Assembly (NCBI GenBank): GCA_031273835.1
Contig: JAISRD010000028.1
Coordinates: 1-8,936, forward strand
Reading direction: 5' to 3'
Length of the DNA stretch: 8,936 nucleotides
From: Treponema sp.
Lineage (GTDB): Bacteria > Spirochaetota > Spirochaetia > Treponematales > Breznakiellaceae
Part shown: piece by piece, positions 1 through 6,397 of the stretch
Layout: every line of letters starts with the position of its first letter
How positions within the stretch are numbered: position 1 is the stretch's first letter
The notes under the pieces: model-generated
Database searches by the model: none
Told to the model about the DNA's origin: nothing
The model's input: the letters and a program-made list of their open reading frames with translations, nothing else
Made by a program: the position numbers and the translations under genes

Positions 1-724
1 CGGCGTACATCATGCGGCGTTTGGCGCTGACCCGTTTCTTTTCCATACTCATTTTCCTCAACCGGTGTAACGCCATTTTCCGTAGGATATTCAAATTCAG
101 GGCGGCATTCCCGGTTCTCACACGGCATTCATCTTCCCGAAATACTATGTCCAGCATCCAATGCAGCTGATTTTCTATCGACCAGTGCCCACGTATGTAT
201 CTCAGGAATTCATCCGCGGAAAAATCACCGCTTGAGATGTAATACTGGTCCGTTTGCACTGTTTCTTTGCCTTTTTCTGTCCTGAATGTCCGATATTGCA
301 CTATCGTCTGCAAATCTTGCCACGCTTCCCTGCCTTCAAGCCACTCAAGCCCCGTTACCGTCCTGATTTCCCGCCGCTCAACTCGCCCGTGGCCCTTCTC
401 TTCCTTCCCCTGCCATATATCTTCCGGTAGTTCCCTTATCTCCCCGCTCTCCATCCCCTCAAAGTACGCTTTGATATCCCCATACAATGTCTTCTGATTC
501 TCTTTTACCGCAAGTACATAATCCGCTTCCTTTTCCCGGATCTTCTTCACTATCTCCCTTTGGCAGCTCATCGCGTCGGCGGTTATCACATCACCTTTCA
601 CATCCAGACTGTCCAGCAGTTTCGGCACCGCTTTGATCTCGTTGCTCTTTTCTTCCGTTACCAACTGCCCCAGCGTTAATCCCTGTTCCCCTATCCACAC
701 ACTCACCACATATCGTTTTTCCGT
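1..724 (-). mobile_element. Remnant of an ISAs1-family insertion sequence (long open C-terminal frame of the transposase)
   Basis: This is the part of the IS remnant with an uninterrupted reading frame, about 240 codons, entering from the left edge and open back to a TAG at 725-727. It carries the second Asp and the Glu of the DDE triad. GTG codons at 707-709 and 704-706 could in principle start a truncated protein, but I see no purine-rich ribosome site in front of them. The IS end on the far side is not in the window, and no terminal inverted repeat could be identified at the near side. Confidence 0.75.
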
Positions 725-893
725 CTATGTTTACCAGTCGGCCTGCTTCCCCCTGCCTTTCAGTCCGAACTTTTATGTCCCTTAACCACTTTCCCAGCCC
801 TTCCTGCACTTGTCGCGGATCCGAACATTGCAGCACCCGCCGAAACGCCGATTTTTCCGGTAGCTGTATATAACTCCCATCGGTAATTACCAC
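1..893 (-). pseudogene. ISAs1-family (H-repeat-like) transposase, 5'-truncated and frameshifted, runs off the left edge
   Basis: Degenerate DDE transposase. The first part reads in the frame starting at GTG 893 and includes a stretch like the N-terminal side of the ISAs1 core (LPEKSAFRRVLQ, then VNIDGKT with the first catalytic Asp). Just after that motif the homology moves to a second frame, which is open without a stop from 724 to base 1. That frame gives KRYVVSVWIGEQ, EEKSNEIKAVPKLL, ITADAM (second Asp), EADYVLAVKENQ, KGHGRVERRE, QYYISS, RGHWSIENQLHW (catalytic Glu) and a basic C-terminal stretch. These are diagnostic of the ISAs1/H-repeat family. Family members are about 370 residues; here roughly 80 N-terminal residues are missing, with a stop (TGA) in frame just upstream. 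The linker between IDGKT and VVSVW is also too short, so a small deletion probably caused the frame change. No intact product is expected. The remaining C-terminus lies outside the window. Confidence 0.9.
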
Positions 894-918
894 TAATTCC
901 TTACTTCATAAGGAATTA
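881..918. repeat. Two adjacent palindromes at the truncated IS end
   Basis: Bases 881-890 are the perfect 10-bp palindrome GGTAATTACC. Bases 894-903 (TAATTCCTTA) and 909-918 (TAAGGAATTA) form a perfect 10-bp inverted repeat around the 5-base spacer CTTCA. They lie where similarity to the transposase fades and 39 bases past the 3' end of the tRNA gene. The larger one could fold as a hairpin in the tRNA-Pro transcript, but no U-run follows it on the minus strand. It is not clearly an intrinsic terminator. It may be a scar or end sequence of the mobile element. Confidence 0.6.
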
Positions 919-956
919 CGGCTTTACCTTGGGTTTATAAAAAGTAGAGCATTCAG

Positions 957-1030
957 TCGGGCAACCCGGATTCGAACCGGGGACCCCAAGTCCCCCAGAC
1001 TTGTACGCTAACCAACTGCGCTATTGCCCG
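957..1030 (-). tRNA. tRNA-Pro (anticodon GGG)
   Basis: The minus strand folds into a complete 74-base cloverleaf. The acceptor stem is CGGGCAA/TTGCCCG (7 bp, with the C1-G72 pair typical of bacterial tRNA-Pro) and the D arm is GCGC/GCGT with loop AGTTGGTTA. The anticodon stem is CAAGT/ACTTG with loop CTGGGGG, so the anticodon is GGG, reading proline CCC/CCU codons. The variable loop is GGGTC. The T arm is CCCGG/CCGGG with loop TTCGAAT, and the discriminator base is A. The CCA end is not encoded (CTG follows), so it must be added by the nucleotidyltransferase. It lies downstream of citrate synthase on the same strand. I see no convincing promoter of its own. Confidence 0.96.
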
Positions 1031-1064
1031 ACAGAAGGCTCTAACTTCGGTATTGCATCGTTTT

Positions 1065-1095
1065 AAAATCCCGGTTCGTACCGAAATAACGGGAT
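1065..1095 (-). terminator. Intrinsic terminator of citrate synthase
   Basis: On the minus strand, 27 bases after the gltA stop codon, ATCCCG pairs with CGGGAT (6 bp). The stem continues past one bulged C with TT/AA around an 11-base loop and is followed by TTTT. The stem is GC-rich but short and the U-tract is weak, so termination may be incomplete, leaving some read-through into the tRNA gene 35 bases further on. Confidence 0.5.
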
Positions 1096-1121
1096 CAACC
1101 TAGCATTTTTCCCTGTCTGTG

Positions 1122-2495
1122 TCAACCAACGGGCGGGACATCTTTGGGGGCCGTTTTCCCCCGGCGTCCGGCGATGGGCACATAGGCCCTGCGGGATTGG
1201 ACGCATTTATAGGCGGGCCGTATGATTTTGCCCCCCGAGGTGAGTTCTTCCATGCGGTGGGCGCACCAGCCGGCGACCCGGCTTACCGCGAAGAGGGGGG
1301 TATAAAGTTCCTGGGGTATGCCGAGCATTTTGTAGACAAAACCGGAATAAAAATCCACATTGGCGCAGATTACCTTATCGGAGCCCTTTACCTTTTTGAA
1401 TACCTCCGGGGTAAGCTGTTCAATAAGCCGGTACAGGTTGAATTCCTCGTTAAGCTGCTTTTCCTCCGCCAGGCGGGCGGCTTTGTCCCGGAGCAGCCTC
1501 GTCCTGGGATCGCTTTTTGTGTATACAGCGTGGCCCTGGCCGTAGATCAGCCCGGAACCGTCATTGGCTTCCCCCTTAAGTATGCGGGCCAGATAATCGG
1601 CCACTTCCCCCTCATTTTCCCAGTTGCTTACCTGTTTTTTAATCTCGTCCATCATGTGTATAACCTTGATATTGGCCCCGCCGTGTTTGTAACCCTTAAG
1701 GGACATAAGGCCGGCGCTTATGGCCGAAAAGGTATCGGTATCGGCGGAGGAAACCAGGTGGACTGCAAAGGTGGAATTATTTCCCCCGCCGTGTTCGGCG
1801 TGAAGCATCAGGGCCAGATCAAGCACCTCGGCTTCCAGTCCGGTATAGTGCTGATCCGGCCTGATAAGGGAAAGCAGGGTTTCGGCGCTGGAATAGCTTG
1901 AATCGGGCATATGGATGATAAGGCTTTCATGATCGTAATAATGTTTTTTTGCCATGTACGAGTAGGCCACGATGGTGGGAAAACGGGCGATAAGCTCAAG
2001 GCATTGGCGGAGTATGTTTTCCGGGGACCGGTTTTCCGGATCATCATCATAGGAATAGAGGGTTAATACCGACCGGGCAAGTTTATTCATAATGTCCCGG
2101 GAAGGGGCCTTCATGATGCTATCTTCGGCAAAATTCTTCGGCAGTTCCCTGGAATTGCCTATGAGGGCGGAAAAGTCCTCCAGTTGTTTGGGATTGGGCA
2201 GATCCCCGAATAAAAGCAGGTATACGGTTTCCTCAAAGCCGAAGCGTCCTTCCGCGGCGGCGTTTGCCGTTAGTTCCTCCACGTCGATGCCCCGATAATA
2301 AAGTTTGCCGTCCACGGGGATCTTTTCCCCCTCGTCAATGATATAGGCGTGGACATCCCCTATGCGGGTAAGTCCCACCAATACCCCGGTACCGTCGGCG
2401 TTCCGCAGGCCCCGCTTTACATTGAATTTATCGTAGAGATCGGGATCGATATAATCATTTCCCGTTATAATGGAAATATAATCTCTAAAACCCAT
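1122..2495 (-). CDS. gltA: Citrate synthase (Si-type fold)
   Basis: Condenses acetyl-CoA and oxaloacetate to citrate in the cytoplasm. It is 457 residues from the ATG at 2495, the usual size for the longer bacterial/clostridial-type enzymes. The three catalytic residues are in recognisable contexts: His235 in LHAEHGGGNNSTF, His322 in GQGHAVYTK and Asp381 in NVDFYSG. The CoA/oxaloacetate region KGYKHGGAN (267-275) and the C-terminal FAVSRVAGWCAHRME are also typical. An in-frame TTG at 2531 would add 12 residues, but it overlaps the likely -10 box. The ATG has an AGGGGG ribosome site four bases upstream, so I prefer it. It stands alone behind a 91-base AT-rich gap and is followed by a terminator. 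2-methylcitrate synthase activity cannot be excluded from the sequence. In an organism with an incomplete TCA cycle its job would be making 2-oxoglutarate and glutamate; that is inference. Confidence 0.96.
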   Translation of the reverse strand: MGFRDYISIITGNDYIDPDLYDKFNVKRGLRNADGTGVLVGLTRIGDVHAYIIDEGEKIPVDGKLYYRGIDVEELTANAAAEGRFGFEETVYLLLFGDLPNPKQLEDFSALIGNSRELPKNFAEDSIMKAPSRDIMNKLARSVLTLYSYDDDPENRSPENILRQCLELIARFPTIVAYSYMAKKHYYDHESLIIHMPDSSYSSAETLLSLIRPDQHYTGLEAEVLDLALMLHAEHGGGNNSTFAVHLVSSADTDTFSAISAGLMSLKGYKHGGANIKVIHMMDEIKKQVSNWENEGEVADYLARILKGEANDGSGLIYGQGHAVYTKSDPRTRLLRDKAARLAEEKQLNEEFNLYRLIEQLTPEVFKKVKGSDKVICANVDFYSGFVYKMLGIPQELYTPLFAVSRVAGWCAHRMEELTSGGKIIRPAYKCVQSRRAYVPIAGRRGKTAPKDVPPVG

Positions 2496-2499
2496 GGAA

Positions 2500-2505
2500 C
2501 CCCCT
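2500..2505 (-). promoter_or_regulatory. Ribosome binding site deciding the gltA start
   Basis: AGGGGG on the minus strand lies four bases before ATG 2495. It supports this start over the in-frame TTG at 2531, which has no purine-rich site in front. Confidence 0.6.
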
Positions 2506-2515
2506 GAGTATTTGC

Positions 2516-2561
2516 CCGTATATTTATACAAAAAGATATTTCAATTTGAATGTTTATACAA
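2516..2561 (-). promoter_or_regulatory. Candidate gltA promoter/operator: paired direct repeats around a palindrome
   Basis: In the gap before gltA, the 9-mer TTGTATAAA (minus strand) occurs twice, at 2523-2531 and 2553-2561, exactly 30 bp apart. Between them is the 11-bp palindrome TTCAAATTGAA (2540-2550). Each 9-mer contains the -10-like hexamer TATAAA. Using the gltA-proximal one as -10 would place transcription start near 2516, giving a leader of about 20 bases that just contains the ribosome site. No good -35 box is seen at 16-18 bp spacing, so an activator or weak promoter is possible. Three helical turns between the repeats suits cooperative regulator binding. Confidence 0.4.
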
Positions 2562-2586
2562 GCGACTCAAAACGACTAACGGACGG

Positions 2587-4287
2587 CTATACCCTATCCT
2601 TCTCCCGTATCTGGACGCGCCGTATTTTCCCGCTGATGGTCTTGGGTAATTCCGTCGTAAATTCCACAATACGGGGGTATTTATAGGGGGCGGTTATTTT
2701 TTTTACGTGGTTTTGGAGTTCCTTTTTTAGTTCCTCCGAGGGGGACCAGTCTTTGGCGAGAACCACCGTAGCCTTTACCACCGTACCCCGTTCAAGATCG
2801 GGGACTCCGGTGATGGCGCACTCCAAAACAGCGGGATGCTCCATGAGGGCGCTTTCCACCTCGAAGGGGCCGATACGGTAACCCGAACTTTTTATCACGT
2901 CGTCCGAGCGGCCCACAAACCAGAGGTAGCCGTCTTCATCCCGCCAGGCCATATCACCGGTATAGTAGATATCGTCGTGCCATACGCTTCTGGTAAGCTC
3001 CTCGTCCCGGTAATAACCGCCGAATATACCCATGGGCCTGCGTTTTCCCGTGCGTACTATGATCTGCCCTTCCTCGCCCATATCGCAGGAAGAACCGTCC
3101 TCCCGGACCAGGTCTATGTCATAGCCCGGCGAAGGCTTGCCCATGGAACCCGGCTTTGGTTCCAGCCAGGGATAGGTACAGACCGTTACGGTAAGCTCGG
3201 TTTGGCCGTAACATTCCCGCAGTTTTATCCCCGTTCCCGCCTTAAACTGTTCATAGATTTCCGGTTCCAGCGGTTCCCCCGCCACCGTACAATGTTTAAG
3301 GGCGGAAAAATCATATTTTGACAGATCCTCTCTGATAAGGAAGCGGTATATCGTGGGGGGGGCGCAAAAGGTGGTAACCCTGTACCGGGTGATTACATCC
3401 AGCATTGCCCGGGGGACAAAACGGTCGTAGTCGTATACAAAGAGGGCGGTTCCGCATATCCACTGCCCGTAGATCTTTCCCCATGCGGCCTTGGCCCAGC
3501 CGGTATCCGCCACGGTAATATGGAGGCCCCCCTCAATTACCTGGTGCCAGTACTTGGCGGTGGCTATGTGTCCCAATGGATAGGCAAAATTGTGGCGTAC
3601 CATTTTAGGCATTCCCGTGGTACCTGAGGTAAAATAGAGGAGCATAATGTCGTCGTTGGTATTGACCTTGGGGAGTCTCTTAAAATCGGCGGAGGCCTTT
3701 TCCAGGAGGGGCTTAAAGTCAACCCAGCCGGGACCGGGATTCCGGATTTCCGAATCACGCACGGAGCGTACAAAGGCCTTACAGCGCAGGGCCGGCTGTT
3801 TTCCTCCGGATTTAAGTTTTTCCTCCGCCTCATCTATGGCGGCCATGATCTTTTCCTGGTCCACGCAGATGATTCCCGCAATATCCGCGGCAGTGCAGCG
3901 GTAGATGATGTCCTTGGAGGTAAGCAGATGGGTGGCCGGTATGGCAATGGCGCCGATTTTATGCAAAGCCAGCAGTATGGGCCAGTATTCCCAGCGGCGC
4001 TTTAGTATAAGCATCACCGGATCTCCCCTGCCGAATCCGGCGGCGGAAAGTACATTGGCCGCCTGGTTGGACAGTCTTTGTATATCGCCGTAGGTAAAAA
4101 AAGCTTCGGCGCCCTTTTCATCGCACCAAACCATGGCCTGCTCATCTTTCCTGGTTTCGGCAAGCTCGTCGATCACATCGTAAGCGAAATTAAAATTCTC
4201 CGGGACATTCACCGTATAGTTTTTGTAAAAATCCTCATAGGACTCAAATTCTTCACGGGGCAGATACCGCTTAAGCAGTTCATTCAT
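2587..4287 (-). CDS. AMP-forming acyl-CoA synthetase (acetyl-/medium-chain acyl-CoA synthetase-like)
   Basis: Member of the adenylate-forming (ANL) superfamily: it activates a carboxylic acid with ATP to an acyl-adenylate and then to acyl-CoA. At 566 residues it has all core motifs in order: the phosphate-binding loop YFTSGTTGMPK (218-228), ECYGQTE (358-364), YYTGD (441-445), the hinge GRSDDVIKSSGYRIGPFEVE (459-478) and the C-terminal catalytic Lys554 in PKTISGKIRR. The overall pattern, including KRRWEYWP (97-103) and DTGWAKAAWGKIYGQW (261-276), resembles medium-chain acyl-CoA synthetases more than canonical Acs. The substrate (acetate, propionate, a branched or an aromatic acid) therefore cannot be settled. 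The ATG at 4287 has AGGAG seven bases upstream. It lies 24 bases after the HTH-cupin gene in the same run, and citrate synthase follows on the same strand, hinting at short-chain acyl use. No signal peptide; cytoplasmic. Confidence 0.92.
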   Translation of the reverse strand: MNELLKRYLPREEFESYEDFYKNYTVNVPENFNFAYDVIDELAETRKDEQAMVWCDEKGAEAFFTYGDIQRLSNQAANVLSAAGFGRGDPVMLILKRRWEYWPILLALHKIGAIAIPATHLLTSKDIIYRCTAADIAGIICVDQEKIMAAIDEAEEKLKSGGKQPALRCKAFVRSVRDSEIRNPGPGWVDFKPLLEKASADFKRLPKVNTNDDIMLLYFTSGTTGMPKMVRHNFAYPLGHIATAKYWHQVIEGGLHITVADTGWAKAAWGKIYGQWICGTALFVYDYDRFVPRAMLDVITRYRVTTFCAPPTIYRFLIREDLSKYDFSALKHCTVAGEPLEPEIYEQFKAGTGIKLRECYGQTELTVTVCTYPWLEPKPGSMGKPSPGYDIDLVREDGSSCDMGEEGQIIVRTGKRRPMGIFGGYYRDEELTRSVWHDDIYYTGDMAWRDEDGYLWFVGRSDDVIKSSGYRIGPFEVESALMEHPAVLECAITGVPDLERGTVVKATVVLAKDWSPSEELKKELQNHVKKITAPYKYPRIVEFTTELPKTISGKIRRVQIREKDRV

Positions 4288-4311
4288 CTTGTTGCTCCTA
4301 AGCTGTGATAA

Positions 4312-4866
4312 TTAAAGTACGACCGCTAAAAACCGCGCCCGTGTTCCTCCCAGGGCCTTCATCCCATGGGGTTCGTTTGAATCGTAGTAAATTGAATCGC
4401 CGGGGCCCAGTTCCGTTTCATGACCCCCTACGGAAATAAGCAGCCGGCCCTCAAGGACATAGTCAAATTCCTGTCCGGGGTGGGTATTGAGGCTCAGGGG
4501 CTTATGCTCCGTTTCGGGATTTGCATCCACAAGAAAGGGTTCTCCCTTTTTATGGTGAAATTTGTAGGCCAGATTCCAGTAGGTGTACATGGGCCGCCGG
4601 CTCACCTCCGGGGCGTCTCCGGCTCTGGTAACGCAGAAGATCGTAAGCCGCGAGGGCTTCCCGCTGATAAGCTCGGTAAGATCAACCTTAAAGCGCACGG
4701 CAATCTCGACCAGGGAACCGATGGGAAAGTCCTTTTCCCCGTTTTCCCATTGGCGGTATTCCGCAGTATCAAAGCCCAGTTCCCCGGCAAGTTCTTCTGC
4801 GGAGATCTCCGCGATTTCCCTAAGTACCTTTACCCGTGCGGCGATTTCTTTTGATTCTTCATTCAT
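4312..4866 (-). CDS. XRE-type helix-turn-helix regulator with C-terminal cupin domain
   Basis: A 184-residue, two-domain transcription factor. Residues 9-68 form an HTH_3-type DNA-binding domain (RVKVLREIAEISAEELAGEL, then EYRQWENGEKDFPIGSLVEIA). Residues 120-183 form a small beta-barrel cupin, with THPGQEFDYVLEG (128-140) and GPGDSIYYDSNEPHG (154-168). Likely metal ligands are His129, Glu133 and His167; the first His of the classic HxH pair is Asn127 here. Proteins of this layout sense a small ligand through the cupin and usually regulate an adjacent metabolic gene. Its start overlaps the aroDE stop by four bases (ATGA) and has AGAGAGG six bases upstream, so it is translationally coupled to aroDE. 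The acyl-CoA synthetase follows after 24 bases. The pairing suggests it controls acyl-CoA formation, and perhaps gltA, but the effector is unknown. Confidence 0.9.
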   Translation of the reverse strand: MNEESKEIAARVKVLREIAEISAEELAGELGFDTAEYRQWENGEKDFPIGSLVEIAVRFKVDLTELISGKPSRLTIFCVTRAGDAPEVSRRPMYTYWNLAYKFHHKKGEPFLVDANPETEHKPLSLNTHPGQEFDYVLEGRLLISVGGHETELGPGDSIYYDSNEPHGMKALGGTRARFLAVVL

Positions 4867-6386
4867 GATAAACCTCTCTTGTAATACTGATTAAGTCTCG
4901 GTATAAGCTGATCGGGAAAATCCCGCCGGAAAAAAAACTGAAACTGATGTTTCGCCTGCCTGATGAGCATATCAAAACCGTTCAGTACGGCGCAGCCGGC
5001 CGCTTCCGCCCGCCGCAAAAAGGCGGTCTTTTCGGGGTTATAGATCATATCCATAACCATTTCCCTGCCCTTGAAATGATAGGATTCCAGGGGATCGTCA
5101 TCTACATTCGGAAACGTTCCTACCGGCGTGGTCTGGACAATAATATCCGAATACTTCTCCATGATGTCAAGTCCCTGGGCATCCAGGCCTCCCCACTTAA
5201 ACTGATAGGGCAGAGCCAGTTCACGGGCCCTCGGGGCGCTGCGGTTTAAGATAAGGCAATTCCCCTTGAGCCTGTAAATTTCCGCCGCCGCCGCCCTGGC
5301 CGCCCCTCCGGCGCCCAATACCGTGATCTTTAGACCCCGCAGATGCCGCCTGCCTATAAAGGTAAGCAGGGATTCGGAAAAACCATAGGTATCGGTGTTG
5401 TAACCGTTCCAGGCCGTACCGTCAAAAACGATGGTGTTGCAGGCCCCCACGGCCTTTACCGTTTCGGAACTGCTGCCGAGATAGGGTATGACGGCTTCCT
5501 TATAGGGTATGGTTACCGAAACCCCGGCGGCCTTAAGTTCCTCGGCGAGGCTGAGAAAATGTTCCAGCCTGGAAGCGGGAAAGGGGACATAGACTGCGTC
5601 GATCTTTTCATGGCTGAAAACAGTGTTAAAAATCAGGGGGCTGTAGGTGGTTTTAAGGGGGAACCCTACGATGCCGACTATCTTTGTCCGGGCGTTTATT
5701 TCCCTAAACCGGTACAGTTCCACCAGTTCCCTGGGGTCCATCTGGCCCGGGGCGGCGCTGGGCATATTCTCCCCCCTGGGGGTGGTATAACTTAGGTACG
5801 ATCCCATATAATCCGCCAAAATGCGGGTACTGTATCCGAAGGGCCCCATACAGAGGAGTATCTTTTCCATATCGCCGTTTTCTTTCGCGGCCCGGTAAAC
5901 CTTCTGCACATCCTCAAGGGATTGGGGCATTACCGCGGCCTTGACGATTTCGTCCCCCACCCGGCGGAGGGAACGAATTCTTTCGGTGATATTGTTCACC
6001 CCCTTAAGGTCGTGGAAGGAACGTATTATCCGGGTGCCAAAGGTCCGCGCGGCTTCTTCCAGCCCCGGTACGTCCAGATCTTCCTCCAGATCCACATAGG
6101 CAAAATTTTTCCGCCTGTCCTCCTCGGCAAAGGCAAGGCCCCTGGAAAGCAGGGTTACCCGGGAACCCTCGCCGTTGTTAAAACGGCCCCCGTCTATGGT
6201 CCGCCTGATGGTAAGAATTACCGGAAGCCCGGCCTGTTCGGGAAAACTCCGTATAAAGAAACGTTCGTCGGGGTCCAGAAAATCCACCCGGAGTTCGGCC
6301 ACATCAACATACTTGCGGTACTTGTCCAGTACTTCGAGATTGCCGGCAAGGGTCTCCCCTGTCAGACAGAGGCATATTTTTGCCAT
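4863..6386 (-). CDS. aroDE: Bifunctional 3-dehydroquinate dehydratase (type I) / shikimate 5-dehydrogenase
   Basis: Carries out steps 3 and 4 of the shikimate pathway: 3-dehydroquinate to 3-dehydroshikimate, then NADPH-dependent reduction to shikimate. In the 507 residues, the type I dehydratase domain spans 1-225, with AELRVD (30-35), general base His125 in SFHDL and Schiff-base Lys149 in IVKAAVMP. The dehydrogenase spans about 233-505, with substrate loop GFPLKTTYSP (241-250), VTIPYKE with catalytic Lys296, GACNT (314-318), NGYNTD with Asp332, nucleotide loop GAGGAARA (358-365) and NGFDMLIRQA (469-478). The same domain order is known in Chlamydia and plants. In the substrate loop the usual SxS pair is Thr247-Tyr-Ser249, and the normal His before Asn is Phe253. 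The ribosome site AGGAG lies six bases before ATG 6386 and overlaps the previous gene's stop. It overlaps the regulator gene by four bases. Confidence 0.95.
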   Translation of the reverse strand: MAKICLCLTGETLAGNLEVLDKYRKYVDVAELRVDFLDPDERFFIRSFPEQAGLPVILTIRRTIDGGRFNNGEGSRVTLLSRGLAFAEEDRRKNFAYVDLEEDLDVPGLEEAARTFGTRIIRSFHDLKGVNNITERIRSLRRVGDEIVKAAVMPQSLEDVQKVYRAAKENGDMEKILLCMGPFGYSTRILADYMGSYLSYTTPRGENMPSAAPGQMDPRELVELYRFREINARTKIVGIVGFPLKTTYSPLIFNTVFSHEKIDAVYVPFPASRLEHFLSLAEELKAAGVSVTIPYKEAVIPYLGSSSETVKAVGACNTIVFDGTAWNGYNTDTYGFSESLLTFIGRRHLRGLKITVLGAGGAARAAAAEIYRLKGNCLILNRSAPRARELALPYQFKWGGLDAQGLDIMEKYSDIIVQTTPVGTFPNVDDDPLESYHFKGREMVMDMIYNPEKTAFLRRAEAAGCAVLNGFDMLIRQAKHQFQFFFRRDFPDQLIPRLNQYYKRGLS

Positions 6387-6387
6387 G

Positions 6388-6397
6388 AGGAGCTCCT
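6388..6397 (-). promoter_or_regulatory. Ribosome binding site of aroDE inside a perfect palindrome
   Basis: AGGAGCTCCT is a perfect 10-bp palindrome. Its first half is the Shine-Dalgarno core (AGGAG, six bases from the ATG) and it overlaps the TAG stop of the upstream gene. Pairing between two transcripts, or occlusion of the site, is conceivable, but the hairpin has no loop on its own. Terminating ribosomes would cover it, consistent with coupled translation. Confidence 0.45.

Noticed and set aside
700..730. Programmed frameshift producing an intact transposase
   Set aside because: ISAs1 transposases are normally single-ORF, the A-run is only five bases, residues of the linker are missing, and the N-terminus is truncated anyway; decay explains it better.
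1031..1064. Dedicated promoter for tRNA-Pro
   Set aside because: TTTAAAAC and TTGATC occur but not at workable -35/-10 spacing, so no promoter is called.
1119..1901. 260-codon open frame on the plus strand
   Set aside because: Lies antisense within citrate synthase, which has all catalytic motifs. It is a high-GC shadow with no recognisable domain.
2496..2531. TTG start extending citrate synthase by 12 residues
   Set aside because: No ribosome site, and it overlaps the candidate -10 box; ATG 2495 has AGGGGG four bases upstream.
2562..2586. Terminator after the acyl-CoA synthetase gene
   Set aside because: The sequence has a repeated AGTCG and a T-run but no stem of useful length, so read-through toward gltA remains possible.
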